Assembly (NCBI GenBank): GCA_030770425.1
Contig: JASJFT010000133.1
Span: forward strand, 1-64,000
Length of the DNA stretch: 64,000 bases
From: Darksidea phi
Taxonomy: Eukaryota > Ascomycota > Dothideomycetes > Pleosporales > Lentitheciaceae
Direction: 5' to 3'
Shown here: piece by piece, positions 33,828-43,485 of the stretch
How the letters are laid out: each line of letters begins with the position of its first letter
How positions within the stretch are numbered: the stretch's first letter is position 1
Notes under the pieces: model-generated
The model's input: the letters and a program-made list of their open reading frames with translations, nothing else
The model's database searches: none
Told to the model about the DNA's origin: nothing
Position numbers and translations under genes: made by a program

Positions 33828-35965
33828 TTAGGGAGCGACATTTTGCGTTGGGTCTACTAGGAAGGACATAGAAATCGATGTCGATAGGTCGAGGAGGGAC
33901 GAGAAGGTTGTGGTAGTTTGTGTTCGAGAATACATGCGTTGCAGACCTAAAGTCCCCCACTGTTGGTAAAAAAAAAAAAACAGTTTGTCGAGAAATAAGC
34001 GAGGTACCTATCTTTAAGCAGTTCAATCTCCGTCCACAGGTCTTAATACTGTGTTAGTACTCTTAAGTTTCGTGCTCTAGCTATTTCTACACGCTTTGAA
34101 CTGCTTTTGGCACAAAATTACGCGCACCTTACAGCGTTCTTGCCCATCTCGCGAAAAGCATCGCTTCATGCCATAAGCAAGAAACTCTCGATACGAGACT
34201 CATTATAAGCTCTACCCTGTTCGAAATATATAAGTAACAGGGCCTGAGCGTCAGAATACTATTGCAATAGCAGGAAGCCATCAGGAGACCTGCGGCTTAT
34301 AATGCACGCAGATTCGTGCAAGATCGTCACCCTGGTCGGTACTTTCGGCCGAAGCGACTTCCGAATCTAGCTAGTACGGGATCTGAATAAGCTGTACGCA
34401 ACAGAGCATGTGTAATTTGCACATGTCAGCAAATAAGCGAAGCTTATGCCGATAAGTCTGTAGATTAGCGAGTACCTTAGTGCCCTCAGATCAATAAACA
34501 AGATAATAAACTCAAGGCCCAGTTTATCCAGGTTCAAAATCAAGTCTACGCTGGGAAATCAGTTTCCGGTTCCTACACTATGGTTATTCTGCGCGCACGG
34601 CCGCTAGAAAGGCGTCTTACTAAATAGGTAGTAGCGCTTTGCAGGGGTGGTATATATGGTTTGAAAAGTGGCGAAATCCCAAGCTGCACCTCATGTACCT
34701 CTACCTACCTGTTCTCTATCCATTTCGAAATATTTACAAGGTCCTGGCAGGTGCGTTTCGGCCGTCCTCCCTGCTAGCGTCGGTGGAGGAGTTCGTCAGT
34801 TTAACGATGCTGAAGTGGCGAATGATTGACGCGTACGTAGTTCTAGAGGTAGCCGTTCTACGGCCACTTGGCCAGTACGATTATATGGGGCTAATGTTCA
34901 CCCCGTGGTAATCACTGCATTTTCTTGCGTGTCAAGCTTCTTCCGTCCAGCAGTTTAGCCTTACCCATAATGAACACTAAGGGTCTGAGTTCAGGAACAT
35001 TAGCACGAAACGCAACCCGCACCCTTAAATCGTAGATGACTAACCTTATCAGAGTAGCTTTAGCAGAAAGGATCACTGTAAGTTATACAAGTGATGTGCA
35101 GCGTTCACAGTACTTTTAGGACAAGTAGCTTGCCTGCTGAGTGATATTTTGGAACTCCGTACGCGATGAACTCGAAAGGAACGTAGATAAGATCAACACT
35201 TTTGTCAGGGAGCTGGTGGAACTGACCTCGCCCAATCCGGAAACTCGAATCCAGCAAGAGCGTCTCTGCGATAAAGACGCCCGCGATCTTGGCAAGGTGT
35301 CTGCAGAGGACAAAGAAGTACTCGCGATTCTCAATGTGGAGTTGAAGAAGCATGACAAGATGCTAGGCGATGCCCTAAAAAAGGTTGTTTCGACTGCCGC
35401 GACCCATCACAACGCCGTAACATTCTCTGAGACGGCAATAGGGGCTCACAGCTGGCTCAGAATTACGGCACTATGACGAACAATTTTGGGTTGGATCTGG
35501 TTGAACTTGGATTCAGACATGAGAGGAAATCGTTCAAAAGACTGGACTTTCTTCGCTAGCATGAAGGCCACCGAAAGACAGACGTAGTTACGAGGAATAA
35601 TTCATTAGTGGGTAGGTCTTGTTGGCAGGATTTCTCTAAATTTCAAGTACTTGCGTGGAGTTGGAGAAGGTCTTGGTGGGTTACTTCCTTTCACTAGGTT
35701 CACAACCAGCGTTCCCAATAGTAGGTAGCACAATGAAATTCGCTCTCTCTACAGTGCTGCTGTAGGATATTAACCGCCAAGCTCTGTTAAGTAGTACATA
35801 TAATCGTACTGTAGTTCGCCCCCTGGGTACGTTACAACACCCCCATAGCTCAATCTGATAGTGGCAAACCAGTAACGCTAGATGCACGAGTCCCTCCAGG
35901 TACGACATAGGCACATCTCTCGTCCAATACCCCATTCCGCAACTAGGATTCAGAGTGAGATTACT
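33828..35965. other. Gene-poor stretch with a possible coding fragment
   Basis: A 13-A run lies at about 33,968-33,980. Between about 35,147 and 35,476 (+) an open stretch without an early ATG reads as a hydrophilic, probably helical segment with DELERNVDKINTFVREL and KKHDKMLGDALKKV. It could be an exon or the remains of a gene, but no partner exons or domain were found. No other gene is supported here. Confidence 0.3.
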
Positions 35966-37017
35966 CTAATCATCGAGCTGATAGTGCCGTAAAGGTTCAA
36001 AAGCAAGATCCGCCTCATTCTCTTCTTTGCCAGAATGCTCTCTAGGGATGAGATCAATCTGCGAGCCATTCCGGGAGTGTAACTCGGTCAACGCATGTCC
36101 CCCACTGAGGTGCTTGTAGCTCGTACTGCCACGAGTGGAAACCTTTCCAAAGAGTTCACCCGTGGTACGACGTATGATTCCGACATAGCCCGCGGCCTTC
36201 TTGTCATTTGCAGGGTTCCTTTTGCGCGCATCGCGTTTCGACCACATCAAGAAGCTCCACGCAATGGCCCCGACAAGCGCGAGGACCGCCGCGATCCAGA
36301 TGGTGAGGAGATATGCGCGTCCAGAGTATATGACGATGGTATCAGTACCGTTAAGCTTCCGATCAGATGCTTTTCCGGTCAGGTTTTTGATGAAGACGGT
36401 CGAGACAGCAGCGGAGCCGAGCATGATGATCGCCGCAATCCACCCAAACAGTGTCGCCGCAAGTGCACCCCAATAGACACAAAATCCGACAACTCCTGCG
36501 AGAAGTGCTAACGCAGTAGTCCCGGCACCAATTGAAAGGCAAATGAAGATTTGCTTGGGAGTCTGACCAACGAGATTGTCTTTGATCAAGTCAACATCCC
36601 AAACCCTCCAGAGTCGATCCAGATCGAAAAATTGCTTCCCCCAAGGAGAGCAGTAGTCGACAAGATATTTCCCATCCTTCTTCATTCCACTGCAGTATAG
36701 TGATGGGAAGATGCCGAAGAAATCCTTGTTCCGGCTGAAGTCATGGGAGTCGGGGAGGCCGTGAAAGGTTTCCCCGTTGACCTCTCGAGCAACCTGGTTC
36801 GTCTCAATCTGCCATAAAACGTTAGGAAAGCTTATTACAAAGATCTATCTGATATCTGACGTACCAGGATGATGTATCGTCCAGGATCTGAAGGGAGACC
36901 GTCTTTGATTGCGCCGCTACCGGCGCGGAGCATAACTCCAACGCCAAATAGGACCACTACATGTAGCAGAATGGTAGCTATAACCAAGATGGTATTGCAG
37001 GATACCTTCCTTCCCAT
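35966..37017 (-). CDS. SUR7/PalI-family four-membrane-segment protein
   Basis: Two exons on the minus strand, 37,017-36,865 and 36,808-35,966, joined across a 56-bp GT-AG intron (36,809-36,864), give 331 residues. The first exon ends in a complete codon. Residues about 10-32 form the first membrane segment. An extracellular loop follows with GIFPSLYCSG and YCSPWGKQFFDL, the Cys-containing loop typical of SUR7/PalI claudin-like proteins, then three more hydrophobic segments (about residues 140-165, 170-192, 215-240). The cytosolic tail is basic, then acidic. Family members organise eisosomes or cortical membrane domains, or sense ambient pH at the plasma membrane. Which subgroup this belongs to cannot be decided here. 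Confidence 0.8.
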
Positions 37018-38097
37018 CTTGACTATTTCAATGTTGATGTGTTGAGGGGAGAGCTAAGTGGGGCGATTTTGAGTCGTCTGAGATGTAGAAGAAGCAGGAA
37101 GGCAGGCGCTCTGATGATTGATTTCTCTACTATCTGGGGCTGCATCTACTTGACTATTCGCTCGCCGCAGGGAGGTTTGCTGATTCATCTGCGGCCTTTC
37201 AGCTCGATGGACCTTATCATCTGGCCTTCGCTTGGCTTCAGGTGACCAAAGATTCTCACCAATCAATACCCGTCTGGGTTCAGCTTTCGCTAAATGAAAA
37301 ACAACAAACACACTCAACTCGACGGGCTGAGCCTGATAAAAAGCTTGATAATGCGTGAGACCTATTAGGAAGTGGCTTAGCATGTCTTGTCGGTGAACAA
37401 CACTGCATCCAGGGTCCAACAGCTGCGACAATGAGACCATCACTGGCTTACACATCTACTTGCGTGAACAATCTATATTCAGACGGATGCAAAATGATTC
37501 AGACGCCGCTCATCTGCTTGGACCGGTTCTTTGCACCGACCACTTTCTGTAATCAAGACATCCATGGCGCAGCTTCGATGCAGAGCTAGCCTGAGTTGTG
37601 AAACATGCTCACAGATTATGAAGACTAACGCTCCATTAGCTGACAGGGTCCGCGCGGCAGATGGAAGATGCCGTCTATCGATGGGACACTGTATTTTCAC
37701 CAGCCCAGTAATCTACCGAAAGTTCGACAAGTGCGATATCAATTTGGTTTCCTCGGACACATTCAACCGTGACTCATGCAATTAGCTGTCTAAGAAAGGT
37801 ATCAGTTGTGATGATACAACGTTGGATCGACTCCCCCAGTGCTGAGGGAGGTTTTCGGCGGAAGAATAGCAATTGATGACCCGACGGCTGCGTACTCCAC
37901 TCCCTATGGAATGATGCATCCAAGAGCTGAGTTCCGGCCAAGACCGCGCCAAGTCGTCCACTCTTAGCAGTGGTACGCCACTCGCTTGTCGTCGCGAATG
38001 ATCTTGGCGTCGTCTACGGACTATGTGCTAGCTATGTAAGGAGCCTTTCTTCTGTGTTCTCCGGGCCATTACCTTTTCGGAAGACAGATTTTGAACG
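37018..38097. other. Divergent intergenic region
   Basis: Spacer between the SUR7-like gene (minus) and the metalloprotease gene (plus), so it should hold both promoters. No gene or RNA is supported. Open frames on both strands here are short and without recognisable content. Confidence 0.5.
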
Positions 38098-40553
38098 ATG
38101 TTGCCCATACATCTTGCATTCACACTCCTTTGCTTGGCATGTCAACCATGGACGACGATATCCGCAATTGCCCCAGCTCGTCCAACAGCAATTTCAAACC
38201 CTTATTGTCCTGCCTATCCACCTCCACGTCCAGGCACCTGCGGTCCGTTCAGTTACAACCGCTGCGACAGTAATACCGCTGGTTGCCCGTTCCAGGAAAA
38301 GAAATGCAAATCCGCTGCCCCAGCCGCATTTTCGTCCATCGGACCTCCAATCCCCAACCAGGTCTACATTTCACCAGAAGCGTATCTCTATTTCAAGATG
38401 CTGGAAACCGAATACGTGGTTGAGTTCGCGCAGAACCCGATGCAATTTGAAGATGTTATTCCCCTTCCATTCTGTGGCAGATCCACGGCGCCTAAAACAC
38501 GACGTGACGAGGAAGACGCCAGTTTTCCGAAAGAGTTGGGAAAGCGATATGATTTCAAAGGGAAATTATTTGGAAGCAAGCCACCAGGCGGAACCATAGG
38601 AAAGATACTCGACAAAGCGAACCCAATCGTCAGCCCGGTATTGGATAAACTCGTACAAGACCTTAAAACCACGGCCCAGATCCTGAAGGAGGTCATTAAT
38701 GGCCTCGCTCATATTGGTAAGACACGCCCCTTTATCCATGCAGGCTCAACCCAGATACTCTAGCTTACCCGCCAAACTCCTAGACATTCCGTGCCTGGGG
38801 AAGGCTCCTAAATATCACCCACGGCCCGTTTGTGTACCGCGAAATATCACGGTGCCGATTCATTTTACTGTCTTCGCCACGAATTATACAACGAGCAGTC
38901 AGGTTACTGTTGATGTACTAAAGTCGCAAGTCGAGATGATGAATACCGCCTACCTAAATTTAGGAATCCAATTCTTCATTTCAAGTTTTAGCTACCATGT
39001 CGGAGAGGAATTCAGACCGTTTGCGCACCACGACATCAACCGACTCGACGACCCAGATAATAAAAACAATAAAGAGTATATTTCCTACGTGGAGCGCACG
39101 AAACAGGAAAATCGGTACGGCGGATTTGACGAGATCAATGTCTGGATCGTGGAGTCGTTGACTGCACCGAGTTGCGATCGAGGGGTTTACACTGATGGAT
39201 ATTGTACACTCGCTCGACAACTCACGTATGCAGACCGAAGCGTGGACGGCTGCGTAATCAACATGGCTACCCTTCCGAATGTAAAGTTCAATGAGCTGGG
39301 TCCGTCGACTGGATCTACGTTGGTTCACGAGATTGGTCATTGTAAGCATTCCTATCGCCAAACCCTACTCACATCACCGATTTTCTAACCAGCGAATGAT
39401 AGGGTTCAATCTCGACCACATCTTCCCCGAGAAAACCGGAAAGGGTGGAGGTTGTGACGGCGAAAGCGACGGCATCGTAGACACCTTCCAATTCCCCAAC
39501 GATCCAAATTTCAAGTTCGAGGATCGCCAACCTCGATGCTGTCATTCGGGCTCTGGAAAATCTCTCAAGTTCTTCCAATGCCCTTCCGAAAATCTGACAC
39601 ACGTGACGAATTACATGAGCTATTCGAGGTCCAAGGGTCAATTCGACAAAAACGATCCATTGGGCACCCGCCCATGGACCATGGGTCAGCGGGCCCACAT
39701 GTTCGCATCATTCTTCACGATTAGACGCAAGGCGCCACTCGGTGGGCTCGATGGAGATTGTCTCTATTACCCCGTGTTCAAGGACACTGGAAGCCCTGCC
39801 TCGCGACGATGGAACACGGGCGGATTTCTCCAACCTCGTTCTGAACACTCGAAGCGCGGTCTTCTCAGCGGCGGCAATATTCTCCGACAATCTCCAGGTT
39901 TACTCGAAACACTCAAGAAAGTCTGCGCGACGGATCCAGGGAACTCAGGGCTCTCGGCTATCAACGTCATCACCGGAGATGAAGTCAAATGCGATGGCAC
40001 GACATGTCAACAGCCGCCTGGGGGGGCTATCTGCCCAGATGGCATTTCCACGCCGCCTTGTACATTGCTTCCCGATCCACTGCCAGACCAAAAACAACAA
40101 TGTCCCGACGGCTCCCCTCCCCCCTGCAAGGCCGACGTCTGTCCCCTCGGCACAACACTGTCATGTACACCGGAAGAAGGTTTCCTGTGTCCGGACACAG
40201 GACTTAAGGGCCCTTGCAAAGGCCCTCCCTCCCCCCCGGACGGCAACCAGAACAAGACCTTATGTCCAAAAGCATGCGACGTCCACTTCAACAAGTGCGA
40301 TGCCAAAACGGCACCGACCTGCATTTTCCCTGATCCGAGAGTCGCTCATCCACGGGGCGCGTGTGCTTGTGCGCCCGGCTTCAAGGCAACAGGGGCTGCG
40401 GATGGCGATGCGACGAAGCATTGGAGATTGCCGATCTTGGGTCAAGAACATCGGGTTTGGGTGCCTGAGGGCGTGGTGTGTAAGGCGGAGTGTCAGGGCG
40501 CTGGGTTTGATGCTTGTAAGGAAGTTGTGATTATTGATAAGTCGTGCATTTAG
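38098..40553 (+). CDS. Secreted M43 (pappalysin-type) metalloprotease
   Basis: Three exons, 38,098-38,716, 38,784-39,341 and 39,403-40,553, with introns of 67 and 61 bp, give 775 residues. A signal peptide is clear (MLPIHLAFTLLCLACQPWTTISA). The second splice restores the zinc site HEIGHWFNLDH (residues 388-398): His388, His392 and His398 bind zinc and Glu389 is the catalytic base. A metzincin Met-turn, TNYMSYS, lies near 39,605. After the catalytic domain comes a long Cys- and Pro-rich tail (about residues 570-775) with many CP and CPDG pairs, likely disulfide-bonded. The family cleaves extracellular proteins. The first intron acceptor (38,783) was chosen to keep frame and is the least certain join. 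The zinc motif has Asn where many members have Gly. Confidence 0.85.
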
Positions 40554-40570
40554 ACCGGGACGGGGGCGTG

Positions 40571-40600
40571 GGCGGGCTTGGGCGGGCTTGGGCGGGCTTG
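40571..40600 (+). repeat. 10-bp tandem repeat ggcgggcttg
   Basis: Three exact 10-bp units with partial copies on both sides, starting 17 bp after the metalloprotease stop codon. Confidence 0.85.
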
Positions 40601-40934
40601 GGATGGGCTACTTGGGCAGGCTTAGGATGAGATACTGGCTTGGGAAGCTACGCCTAATTTGGAAGGTTTCAACTGTATGGAGTAAGTGTATTTCCGCATT
40701 GAGCTGGATTTAGCTAAGCGGTAAACGTCTGGCCCGTGAATGGTCATCAGCAAATACCTATAATTCCTTAGCGAATTTCTGTTTCGGCATCAATGAGTCT
40801 AAGCATGTGATTAGGTCGCATAGGTTAGAAGAAACACGCTAATCCCTCCGCACTAACGTGTTCTACAAGCGAGTGGGCCATACAAGAATGGCTCAACCAA
40901 CTCCCTAGCCATCTTGGCTATCAATCGGAATTAG

Positions 40935-41153
40935 ATTCAGAGCGAACGAGAGGCTGTACGGAGCTTTAACGTCCCCCGAACAGCAGTACAACGCCGACGC
41001 GCTGGAATCGCTACGCGACGCGATTACAAGCCTAAATTAAAGAAGCTTTCTAAGCTAGAGGAGGAGGTAATTGTTAGATATATACTCGACCTAGATTCGC
41101 GAGGATTTACGCTCTCTCTATCATTTGTGCGGTCGCTGTACAAGCTAAACTGA
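40935..41153 (+). pseudogene. pogo/Fot1-type transposase N-terminal fragment
   Basis: Continuous reading from 40,935 to a TGA at 41,151 (72 residues, no ATG). It contains EAVRSFNVPRTAVQRRRAG, a helix-turn-helix of the psq/CENP-B type, and then LSKLEEEVIVRYILDLDSRG, the start of the second DNA-binding unit. This is the N-terminus of Tc1-mariner superfamily (pogo/Fot1) transposases common in ascomycetes. The DDE catalytic part is missing, so it is a dead 5' fragment. Unlike the large islands it shows little RIP. Confidence 0.7.
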
Positions 41154-41514
41154 ATACACTCTTGTCTTTTGTTCTGTTCAGCTGTTAAGGTACGTTTCAA
41201 TCTTCTTAAAATCCATGTAATGTCATCGCAGCTTGTCGGAACACGTTATAATTCCGATACCTTTTGCATAGAACAGCATTATATTAGAGATGATATGTTG
41301 CCATGATTATCGATCGTGTACGCGCCACGCCCTCTCTGAGGCTCTGGCCGTTGCCCGCGGCATGCGGCTCGCCCTCTTTCATGAGACTCGGGCCGTTGCC
41401 CTCGCAGTCATGCCGTGACGTGAGCTTCAGGCAATCACAGGCAATGACTGCAACCAACAACCTTCTTGCGTTTCAAGGTATTCGGGACGAAATGCCCTTT
41501 TGTGTCACCTTTCT

Positions 41515-41559
41515 GGGTTATTCCGCGAGTTTGACGACGCGATGGCTGCTACTCATTCG
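41515..41559 (+). repeat. 45-bp dispersed repeat, copy 2
   Basis: Partner of 29,484-29,528. Around it a 15-bp sequence (tgattatcgatcgtg) occurs twice, at 41,304-41,318 and 41,561-41,575, as if bounding a 240-bp insertion. The rest of 41,154-41,854 has no gene I can support. Confidence 0.6.
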
Positions 41560-41854
41560 ATGATTATCGATCGTGATTACTGTAAGCCTCTTGCTACATC
41601 CTGCTTCCCGAAGCCTTCGCATGCAAGAGGAGAAGAAAGCGCGCAATAAGTCTCATCACCCTTTGCTTGCGAGGCCTTCTTTCACCTTACCAATTTTATC
41701 ACGTCGCATCCGCCTGTATTCTAGCAATCAGGTAGTGGATTATACTCTTCGGATATTTCATGCTCCTCGCGATGTCTCATCCGATCGTGCCAGAGACTAA
41801 AACTCGCGTCGCACACGCCGCATTGAATTGGGGCCTAATCCGAGTTAGCCAGTT

Positions 41855-42304
41855 CTACTCACACCTGCACTCTATAGTATAACACAAGCAATGTACCTTG
41901 TTCCGCCTGATTATCTCTTCCGGAGGATATGAGGACGTGTCCTCGTCGTTATATACAACATACGTCGACACGCCTGACTTCACCCGAAGGGACTTGCGCA
42001 TCTCTTCAAAAGCAGGCGGCACTGGCTTTTGTAACACGTCCTTAATCTCCCGTGCAGCAAGGACATGGATCCAATCGCAGCAGACGAATAGGTGGTGCGA
42101 CCGGTCAAATCCGGTCACATACGGTACGAAGATTTTGACCTCGCAATTAATACCCTTAGCTCTGAAGAGCTTAGAGATGTCCTCCGCCTCTTTACGGGAG
42201 GGCTGATATCCCCCGCCCATCGGCGGGAGCCTGTTTGCTATAAGAAAATCGTCGAACTCGGAAACGCCGAGTCTGAAGCCTTGAATGAGGGTGACCAGGC
42301 CCAT
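41855..42304 (-). CDS. Small protein of unknown function
   Basis: Reading from ATG at 42,304 gives 149 residues beginning MGLVTLIQGFRLGVSEFDDF and ending ECRCE. The frame also runs upstream to another ATG at 42,406, but the added 34 residues are a hydrophobic string unlike the rest, so I prefer the inner start. The protein is mixed alpha/beta in composition, with a central VCCDWIHVLAAREI segment. No membrane span or signal peptide is present with the inner start. I believe similar short proteins occur widely in filamentous ascomycetes, but I know of no assigned function. Confidence 0.55.
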   Translation of the reverse strand: MGLVTLIQGFRLGVSEFDDFLIANRLPPMGGGYQPSRKEAEDISKLFRAKGINCEVKIFVPYVTGFDRSHHLFVCCDWIHVLAAREIKDVLQKPVPPAFEEMRKSLRVKSGVSTYVVYNDEDTSSYPPEEIIRRNKVHCLCYTIECRCE

Positions 42305-42406
42305 GTTGTAGTAGAAAGAGCGCGTGAGATAAAAGTAAAGCACAAGAAATGTGCCGTGTGTGGGGAAAAGTGAATAGTACAATAACAAACAAAGGGTGCG
42401 GCTCAA

Positions 42407-43485
42407 CCCTACCTTATAATGGACTCTCGCTTAGTGTCCCGGCAGCCTATCGGCTTTCTCGTGCAACCTTCTGAGCTTCACCACGACAACATGGCCACGC
42501 TACGGCATGAATACAAGGGCAACGCTCCGAGCCTTATGAAAGTGGGCGTGGCGCGTGCCATAATGTTGAATGTATTAAATTAACTAATATAATTAGTTAT
42601 AAAATTTTAGAAATAATAAGAAGCTTTTACGTAGCCGAAGAGTTAAAGGGAGATTTTAGCGCCGCGCTAGCGACGCTAGTAAGGTTCCTTTCAGCGGCGG
42701 TATCTAATTCATGAGATAACATTCACTACAAGGACACAGCCTCTACCACCATCATGTATCCATTTCCTTTCTTACGACAGTAGCCAATGGACTATCATCA
42801 TCTCCGTCTGATACAGTGATTTCTACAACCCGATGATGAATTACCGCACGACTTACCCTCCTATGGAGAGAAAACCCAAACCTTATGATTAGGACTGCTC
42901 TGAGCATTAAAATTTGCGTAAGTATGAGCGTTGCTGTTCGAGCATATGGTAATTGTCGGTTGTAGGGCCTCAGATCCCGCGCGGCATGGAAAGTTGATCG
43001 GAGGTGGGTGGGGAGCAGCGGCTACATCGTGCGTCAGGGCGTGGAGATGAAGTTAGAGTTCGCATCGATTCGATTGTAACTAGACCATGCTTCTAGTCCT
43101 TGGTGACGGCATATGCGTACCGTTTGATGCGTACTTGGCCTCCATATATCATGCCCAAAGCAGGCTGTCAATAGCTGCAGTACGAGTTGCGCGTGGAGGC
43201 AACTGAGGCCATCATGCTTCACAGAGTACCGAGCTGTGGGCGTGTCAGCGATCCACCAGAACGATGCGCCCAACGGGCTGCTTGAACCTGTGCCTTGACG
43301 CCTTAAAATGATTTTGTCTAACCCGGTAGCACGGGGCTGCACCGTGCTTCCATTCTGTCTATGTTTGTATGCGTAACTTATCCAACTCGCATGATAGCAC
43401 GCCGACCCAGTCTCCAGTCCCGCTGGGAGCACAAAAGGGGCTCGAGGCCCTTGAGGCCGAGTGGAAGCCCAATCTGATGCTGTGC
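42407..43485. other. Intergenic with a small AT-rich patch
   Basis: A short AT-rich patch at about 42,560-42,650, including taactaatataattagtta (a near-palindrome), resembles the RIP islands in composition and may be a small mutated repeat fragment. An open frame on the minus strand (43,034-43,489) directly follows the SEC18 stop and is probably its 3' untranslated region. Confidence 0.4.

Noticed and set aside
37054..37455. 133-codon minus-strand open frame upstream of the SUR7-like gene
   Set aside because: No domain, lies in a divergent promoter region, and its composition is unlike the flanking genes.
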